Assembly (NCBI GenBank): GCA_005787865.1
Contig: SXZN01000040.1
Span: 1-10,764, forward strand
Reading direction: 5' to 3'
From: Opitutaceae bacterium
GTDB lineage: Bacteria; Verrucomicrobiota; Verrucomicrobiia; Opitutales; Opitutaceae
DNA: 10,764 nucleotides
This document shows, one piece after another, positions 1 to 5,244 of the stretch (within the stretch, counting starts at the first letter, position 1; the number at the start of each line of letters is the position of its first letter). Position numbers and translations under genes: made by a program. The notes under the pieces are model-generated. The model was not told the DNA's origin. It ran no database searches and was given only the letters and a program-made list of their open reading frames with translations.

Positions 1-1
1 C

Positions 2-643
2 AATGAGGCGCTCTTCACTGATCGCATCACGCGGGCCGCGGCCACGCCGGCGGATACTGCACTCAATCAGCCCGGACAAATCACGGCGATCAGTCGCGTG
101 TTTGTGAACTTCGGCCAAGTGGTTAATCGGAGCATGGATTTTGTGGCCGACTATCGTCTGCCTGGGGAACAATTGGGTCGTTGGCGCTTGAATCTAGCGG
201 CGAGCCGTACGCTCGAAGCGACGCGGCAACTGGCCCCGGGTCAGCCGGCAGTTATTCTCGAAGATGACACGGCCGCTCCACCCAAGTGGCGCATGAATGC
301 AGCCATTTTTTGGAATAAGGGTGATTGGAATGCCTCCGCCTTTGTTTCCTATCTGGATGGATTCAACTCCAACGGTGCCGGCAGCAATTTGGTGGCTAAC
401 AGCACGGCGGTTATTTTTTATCCCACGCCGGCTGTGACCAAACTTGATATCCGGGGCGGTTATGAATTCCGCAAAGGTCTATGGCGCAGTTATGGTAAAG
501 GTCTGCGCATCACCTTGGGCGTAAATAATGTTTTCGATCAAGAGCCGCCATTCTCTGATACCATGTGGGGTTTCAACGCGGGCTTACATAGTCAGTTTAT
601 TCTCGGGCGCAGTTACGAGTTCGCCTTCATTCTGCCGCTTTAA
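2..643 (+). CDS. TonB-dependent outer-membrane receptor, C-terminal part (5' end outside window)
   Basis: The reading frame is open from base 2 to a TAA at 641-643, giving about 213 residues of a larger protein whose start lies upstream. The visible part looks like the last beta-strands of a TonB-dependent receptor barrel. It has alternating aromatic/hydrophobic strands, a late 'VNNVFDQEPPF' segment typical of the penultimate strands of these receptors, and a final amphipathic strand (GRSYEFAFILPL). Such receptors import iron complexes, vitamins, sugars, peptides or small proteins across the outer membrane using energy from TonB-ExbBD. The plug and TonB box are not visible, so the substrate cannot be read. 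The protein ends in Leu rather than the more usual Phe. A hairpin with a T-rich tract follows 23 bases after the stop, and two exported thioredoxin-domain proteins and an M16 protease lie downstream in the same direction. The family is secure; the substrate is unknown. Confidence 0.85.
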   Translation, partial: NEALFTDRITRAAATPADTALNQPGQITAISRVFVNFGQVVNRSMDFVADYRLPGEQLGRWRLNLAASRTLEATRQLAPGQPAVILEDDTAAPPKWRMNAAIFWNKGDWNASAFVSYLDGFNSNGAGSNLVANSTAVIFYPTPAVTKLDIRGGYEFRKGLWRSYGKGLRITLGVNNVFDQEPPFSDTMWGFNAGLHSQFILGRSYEFAFILPL

Positions 644-664
644 TTATTCCGCGATTAGCTTTAT

Positions 665-710
665 GCGCCGCCGTGCAACTCTCCGCACGGCGGCGTGTCT
701 GTTTTATTTT
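665..710 (+). terminator. Intrinsic-terminator-like hairpin after the receptor gene
   Basis: A perfect 10-bp GC-rich stem (GCCGCCGTGC at 667-676 pairing with GCACGGCGGC at 685-694) extends by one more C-G pair and G-T wobbles. The loop is 8 nt (677-684), and a T-rich stretch follows at about 698-710. This is the layout of a Rho-independent terminator for the receptor transcript. The next gene's ATG begins only at 715, so the element could also act as an attenuator or an mRNA-stabilising hairpin within one transcript. No promoter can fit between it and the next start. Confidence 0.75.
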
Positions 711-714
711 AGTT

Positions 715-3174
715 ATGAAAAAATCCCTCTGGTCGGTTGCGCTTAGCATTTTTTGTTTAACGGTGATGCCGGCAGGCGCGGAGCCCGCTATCGCGCCGAC
801 TTCTACGCCGAGCGTTCGTCAGGTTGGACCAAAGGTGGGCAAGCTCGCCCCTGATTTTACCGTCATGGGCCCCGATGGCCAAGCGATCAAACTATCTGAT
901 TTTCGCGGGAAAACTGTCTTGATCGATATTTGGGCCACGTGGTGCGGGCCGTGCGTGGCTTCCATGCCCCATAACAGCGAACTAGCCGAGCAGCATGCCA
1001 AAGACGGCCTCGTGATCCTGGCCGTCTGTGCCGATGACTCCCGCGCCAACTATGATGGCTGGGTGAAGCGCAATGCCGCCAAATATAAATTCCTCACCGC
1101 GCATGACCCGGCCGGCAAGGACGGTTGGGATAAATCGGTTTTTAATACTCAGTACGGGGTCAGTGGCTTCCCCACGCTATTTCTGATCGACAAGGACGGG
1201 AAGGTGGTCGGCTCCACCTCCGGCGGTGGCCCGGGCAAAAACCCGCACGTCACGCGCCTGCTCGCCAAAGGCGGCGTGCCGGTTGATACCTCGCATTTGC
1301 CTCCAGAGGAAAAGCGTGAGCGTCAGTCCATCCCGATGATGGGCAAGACGGCGGCGATGCCGATTGGGACCATTCCTGCCAGTGCTAAAGGCACAGCCGC
1401 GCGCCCGCCAACCATGCGGTTAGGCTCACTTAAATTTGACGATGCGGTGGCCGATTTCGCCGCCATCGGCGTGGACGGGAAGCAAGTGAAGCTCTCGTCC
1501 TTCAAGGGCAAGCCGGTGCTTGTTTCTTTTTGGACCGGAGCGCGTTCGCCCAACGAAGATTTTGCTAAGCTCGCGGCCAACTATAAGGATCAGGGTTTAG
1601 CGGTTTGGGCCATCAACGTGGCCACAGATCGGGCTGAATTCGACACCTGGGCAAAAGCTAATGCGGCTGGCCTGGGTTACACCGTCGCTTGGGATCCAGC
1701 CGGGAAGGCCGTCATGGAGTCCCTTTCCTACATGAAATTTGGCATCGGCATGTATCCCGCTTTCATGGTGGTGAATGCTGGCGGCTATTTTCGCGGTGGC
1801 CTGATTGGTATGGGCCCGAAGATTGCTGGCTGGATGCGCGCGAGTTTGCAGGTCGCCGATCTTAAGCTCACCGCCGAAGATAAGGCGGCGGCGGATAAAG
1901 TTATGGCCGAAATCTTTGCGGCTCGTGAGCAACCGGCCGCGGTTACGGCTGGCGGGGTGATGTCTGCCGCCACGATCATACCCATGCCGAATAATCCGCC
2001 AGCGGCGCCGAAAGCCGCGTTGCTCGCCGTCGGCGCAATCGCCCCAGATTTTCTGATGAAGGATGTCGCGGGCAAGGATGTCCGCCTTTCCGATTTTAAA
2101 GGCAAGGTAGTGATCCTCGATTTTTGGGCCACTTGGTGTGGACCGTGCATTAGCTCGTTTCCGCATACGCAGGAGATCGCCGCGAAATATAAAGACCAGG
2201 ATGTCATTGTGCTGGGCGCTGGGACCAGCGATTCGATTGCGAAATTCCAGGAATGGATTCCTAAGAATCAGGCGAAATATCCGGACATTCATTTTGCGTA
2301 CGATTTGAATGAACGCGAATCGCTCAATTTTGAAGAACGCGCTTCCGCGAAGCTCTATCATGTGGTGGGCATCCCGACGCAGTTTGTAATCGGCCGCGAT
2401 GGTAAGATCACCGGCGTGGTAGTGGGCAATGGCGGGGCGGGGGATGCGCGGACCGAATTTGCGCTGGCCGCGGCTGGGGTTAAAGTGAACGACGCGACTC
2501 TGGCGCAGGGCAAGGAGCAGGTGGCTAAGCAGGAACAGGCCCGCGCGGCGACCGCGGCGGCGGCGGTCAAGAAACCCCGGGCTCCCTTTTACGAAAGTTA
2601 CGGCAAACTCAAGGCGGGCGAATTGGTGCCCGACTTCACGGTGCTTACCCCTGAAGGCAAAGAGGCTAAATTTTCCGACTACGCCCAAGGCAAGACGGTC
2701 ATTCTTGATTTCTGGGCCACGTGGTGCGGGCCGTGCCAAAAGGCCATGCCACATTACGAGGAGATTCACCGCAAGTATGGCGCTAAGGGCGTGGTCATCC
2801 TCGGGGTCTGCGGTTTTGACACCCGCGCGAACTACGACCAGTGGCTAATCGAAAATAAAAATAAATACACTTTCGCCACCGTCTTTGATCCGGTCGGTAA
2901 ACCACCCTCAGGGGACAAAGAGGCGATGCGTAAGACGATTATGATGCAGCTGACGCGTGGCGCGGTCACGCCGCTCCCAACGACGCTCGTCATCAATTCC
3001 GCGGGCCAGCTGGTCGGGTCCTATGTCGGCTACAGCGAAGCCACGCACGACGGCTTGGCTAATTTACTGATGATCGCTGGCGTCGAGCTGGCTTACGAGG
3101 ATAAGCCAAAGATCTTTTTCCCAGCTGGCTACACGGCCAAGCCAGCGGTCACGCCGGCCGCCGTCGCCAAGTAA
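715..3174 (+). CDS. Secreted four-domain TlpA/ResA-like thioredoxin protein
   Basis: This encodes 819 residues, starting at ATG 715. An in-frame GTG at 673 is rejected because it sits inside the terminator stem and would precede the signal peptide. Residues 1-22 (MKKSLWSVALSIF... to PAGA) form a Sec signal peptide. Four TlpA/ResA-type thioredoxin folds follow: about 41-185 (Cys77/Cys80), 236-385, 438-590 (Cys475/Cys478) and 632-790 (Cys671/Cys674). Domains 1, 3 and 4 carry WATWCGPC and a cis-Pro loop (GFPT, GIPT, PLPT). Domain 2 keeps the leading Trp273 and the motif Pro279, but Arg277 and Asn280 replace the cysteines, so it cannot do dithiol chemistry. The linkers are Ala/Pro-rich and charged. 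Known relatives are mostly single-domain periplasmic thiol-disulfide reductases; four in one chain is unusual. A second such gene follows after 35 bases, probably on the same transcript. The partner protein is unknown; reduction of imported or envelope disulfides is inference. Confidence 0.9.
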   Translation: MKKSLWSVALSIFCLTVMPAGAEPAIAPTSTPSVRQVGPKVGKLAPDFTVMGPDGQAIKLSDFRGKTVLIDIWATWCGPCVASMPHNSELAEQHAKDGLVILAVCADDSRANYDGWVKRNAAKYKFLTAHDPAGKDGWDKSVFNTQYGVSGFPTLFLIDKDGKVVGSTSGGGPGKNPHVTRLLAKGGVPVDTSHLPPEEKRERQSIPMMGKTAAMPIGTIPASAKGTAARPPTMRLGSLKFDDAVADFAAIGVDGKQVKLSSFKGKPVLVSFWTGARSPNEDFAKLAANYKDQGLAVWAINVATDRAEFDTWAKANAAGLGYTVAWDPAGKAVMESLSYMKFGIGMYPAFMVVNAGGYFRGGLIGMGPKIAGWMRASLQVADLKLTAEDKAAADKVMAEIFAAREQPAAVTAGGVMSAATIIPMPNNPPAAPKAALLAVGAIAPDFLMKDVAGKDVRLSDFKGKVVILDFWATWCGPCISSFPHTQEIAAKYKDQDVIVLGAGTSDSIAKFQEWIPKNQAKYPDIHFAYDLNERESLNFEERASAKLYHVVGIPTQFVIGRDGKITGVVVGNGGAGDARTEFALAAAGVKVNDATLAQGKEQVAKQEQARAATAAAAVKKPRAPFYESYGKLKAGELVPDFTVLTPEGKEAKFSDYAQGKTVILDFWATWCGPCQKAMPHYEEIHRKYGAKGVVILGVCGFDTRANYDQWLIENKNKYTFATVFDPVGKPPSGDKEAMRKTIMMQLTRGAVTPLPTTLVINSAGQLVGSYVGYSEATHDGLANLLMIAGVELAYEDKPKIFFPAGYTAKPAVTPAAVAK

Positions 3175-3209
3175 TTTTTTTACATCGTTTAACTCTTTTT
3201 CACTCTATC

Positions 3210-5036
3210 ATGAAATCAATCCACTCCCTCATCGTTGGTGTTTTCAGCTGCGTTGCCACTTTGGCTTGGGCCCAGATGCAAATGGCAAAAGCAGTTAACC
3301 AACCAATCGCTACGCTCGCGGCTGGAGCGGTGGCGCCAGATTTCGTGATGCATGATATTCACGACCAGGAGGTCCGCCTCTCGTCGTTCAAGGGCAAGGT
3401 CGTCATTCTCGATTTCTGGGCTACCTGGTGCGGACCGTGCATTGCCTCGATGCCGCACACTAATGCCATTGCCACCAAATATGCTGATCAAGACGTCGTC
3501 GTTGTGGCTTCCGGTACGAGCGACACCATTGCCATGTTCAAGAAGTGGATTCCTGCAAACCAAGCAAAATACCCCAAACTAAAATTCGTGTTTGATCGTC
3601 ATGAGCGCGGCTCCGCCACGTTCGAGCAGCGCGCCTCCAGCAAGCTTTACGGCGTCACGGGCATTCCCACGCAGTTTGTCATCGGCCGCGATGGCGTCAT
3701 CACGGCAACGATCGTCGGCAACGGCGGTGAAGAAGATGCTCGCACCGAAGCCGCGCTGGCCAAGGCCGGCGTCAAGGTTGAGGCCGCGCGAGTCACGGCG
3801 GGTGAACGGCAGCTCATGGCTGCCGCCGAGGAAGAGGCCGACCGTTTGGCCGCGATCGAGGAGGAGAAAAAAAATCCCAAGCCAAAATTCCGGGAAGGTT
3901 TCGCTCAGTTGCAGCGAGGTTTGCCGGTGCCAGATTTTACCGCGCAGGCTGTTGATGGCTCTGCCGTCAAATTTTCTGAACTCACCAAGGGTAAGACGGT
4001 GGTGTTGATGGTCTGCTCGGCGCGGGGCGCTCGGCCCGACGATATGGTGGCTTTTCAAGATGCATGGGCCCGCCGCTATGCCGATCAGGGCGTCCTGTTT
4101 GTCGAGCTCGCCGCTTATGGCTCACGCGCTGACTTCGATAAGTATCATGCACCCGCGGCGGCCAAGCTGGCTTATCCGGTGCTGTTCGATCCGGCCGGGG
4201 CGGCGCCGAAGCCGGCTAAAGAGTCCATGGATGAAATGACCGCCGAGGATAAAAAAGCTTTCCGGGAGGCCAATCGCGCGCACTACAGCAAGGTCATTCC
4301 CATGGCGTTCTCCGGCGGCGCCATGGCACCGGTCCCGAACAATGTTGTCATCGACGCCCAAGGCAAATTCCTCGGTTTCTATGTGGGCAGTGGCCCGCAG
4401 AGCGCCGAATCACTCGGCAATTTGCTCCTTCGCGCGGGGGTGAAGCTAAAGCCGGAAGATAGGCCCAAGAAGATCTTCTCCGCTGAGGAGACCAAGGAGA
4501 AGCCGCCGGAGGCCAAGGTGCCGATGCTGAAAATTGGGGCCGCGGCCCCTGATTTTATCGCCACCGACGCCACCGGCAAGGCCGTGAAGATTTCTGATTA
4601 TCGCGGCAAGGTCGTCATTCTTGATTTCTGGGCTACCTGGTGCGGACCCTGTATATCTTCGATGCCGCATACGCAGGAGGTGGCGGCTCATTACAAAAAT
4701 CAAGGAGTCGTGGTGTTAGCTTCCTGCACTTCCGATGATCGCAAGAAATTCGATACATGGGTGAAGCGGAATCAGGCTCAGTATCCCGATATTAATTTTT
4801 CGCATGATCCGCAGGAGCGCGGGCCTAATCGGGCCTCGCATAAACTCTACGGGGTCGGCGGCATCCCGCAGCAGTTCATCATCGATCGTGACGGCAACAT
4901 CGCCGCGCTCGTCACCGGTTATCTCAAGGGCGAGTCCATTCTCGATGCCGCGCTGGCGAAGGCTGGCATCAAGGTTGATCCCGCTCTCATCGCCAAGGGC
5001 GCCGAGGATCTAAAAAAGCGCGAGTCCATGCGCTGA
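3210..5036 (+). CDS. Secreted three-domain TlpA/ResA-like thioredoxin protein
   Basis: This encodes 608 residues with a Sec signal peptide (residues 1-21, cleavage likely after AWA). Three thioredoxin folds follow: about 36-192 (WCGPC, Cys74/Cys77, cis-Pro in GIPT), 232-415, and 440-600 (WCGPC, Cys478/Cys481, cis-Pro in GIPQ). The middle domain reads V-C-S-A-R-G-A-R-P-D-D where FWATWCGPC would stand. Its single Cys269 aligns with the leading Trp, so no CXXC remains. Domains 1-2 and their charged helical linker match domains 3-4 of the preceding protein, including the sequence leading into the second domain (FREGFAQLQRG against FYESYGKLKAG) and its C-terminal part (GNLLLRAGVKL against ANLLMIAGVEL). 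This points to duplication of a two-domain block. The likely role is periplasmic disulfide reduction or exchange alongside its neighbour; the substrate is unknown. There is no Shine-Dalgarno before ATG 3210, and the 35-bp gap shows no hairpin, so co-transcription is likely. Confidence 0.9.
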   Translation: MKSIHSLIVGVFSCVATLAWAQMQMAKAVNQPIATLAAGAVAPDFVMHDIHDQEVRLSSFKGKVVILDFWATWCGPCIASMPHTNAIATKYADQDVVVVASGTSDTIAMFKKWIPANQAKYPKLKFVFDRHERGSATFEQRASSKLYGVTGIPTQFVIGRDGVITATIVGNGGEEDARTEAALAKAGVKVEAARVTAGERQLMAAAEEEADRLAAIEEEKKNPKPKFREGFAQLQRGLPVPDFTAQAVDGSAVKFSELTKGKTVVLMVCSARGARPDDMVAFQDAWARRYADQGVLFVELAAYGSRADFDKYHAPAAAKLAYPVLFDPAGAAPKPAKESMDEMTAEDKKAFREANRAHYSKVIPMAFSGGAMAPVPNNVVIDAQGKFLGFYVGSGPQSAESLGNLLLRAGVKLKPEDRPKKIFSAEETKEKPPEAKVPMLKIGAAAPDFIATDATGKAVKISDYRGKVVILDFWATWCGPCISSMPHTQEVAAHYKNQGVVVLASCTSDDRKKFDTWVKRNQAQYPDINFSHDPQERGPNRASHKLYGVGGIPQQFIIDRDGNIAALVTGYLKGESILDAALAKAGIKVDPALIAKGAEDLKKRESMR

Positions 5037-5071
5037 ATGGGCCTGTTAATTTTAAACGTTCCTCAACACCA

Positions 5072-5149
5072 ATCAGCCGGGCCCACGGTGAAGCAGCCGG
5101 TCAGCGCCGGTTTGCGAAAATTCGCACTATCTTCTCGGAGGCGGCTGAT
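5072..5149. repeat. Inverted repeats in the spacer before the M16 protease gene
   Basis: An 8-bp perfect inverted repeat (ATCAGCCG at 5072-5079, CGGCTGAT at 5142-5149) encloses a compact one, TGCGAA-AA-TTCGCA, at 5113-5126. The inner element has the size and symmetry of a dimeric-regulator operator; together they could fold as a stem with an internal hairpin in the RNA. A smaller pair, TGGGCC at 5038-5043 and GGCCCA at 5080-5085, competes with the outer stem. No T-tract follows, so it is not a typical terminator. Its role is unknown. Confidence 0.4.
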
Positions 5150-5244
5150 CGCGGCCTTGCGCGAGCCAGCGTAAGCTGCGTTTGCTGGTTGAATCTGTTT
5201 CCTGCCTCAATTTGCGTAACAATTCCCTTGGGTTAAAATATTCT

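Noticed and set aside
673..714. GTG start extending the four-domain thioredoxin protein by 14 residues
   Set aside because: It lies inside the terminator-like stem, and the extension would put a charged stretch ahead of a classic signal peptide starting at ATG 715.
1597..2769. Long minus-strand open frame (390 codons) opposite the four-domain thioredoxin gene
   Set aside because: It mirrors a strongly supported + strand gene with conserved WCGPC domains, and its translation is Arg/His/Gly-rich without a recognisable domain. Similar antisense frames at 5665-6597, 6949-7812 and 9228-9734 were rejected for the same reason.
715..3260. Possible lipoprotein lipobox at Cys14 of both thioredoxin proteins (SIFC and VFSC)
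   Set aside because: Residues -1 to -3 do not fit the L-A/S-G/A-C pattern, and good signal peptidase I sites follow (PAGA, AWA).
5212..5239. Sigma70-like promoter TTGCGT, 16-bp gap, TAAAAT before the protease
   Set aside because: The -35 is poor and the predicted start would fall at the ATG itself. It is kept only as part of the start-context finding, not as a feature.
5182..5244. TTG start extending the M16 protease by 21 residues
   Set aside because: The extension has no signal-peptide character, and the ATG at 5245 begins a good Sec signal sequence.
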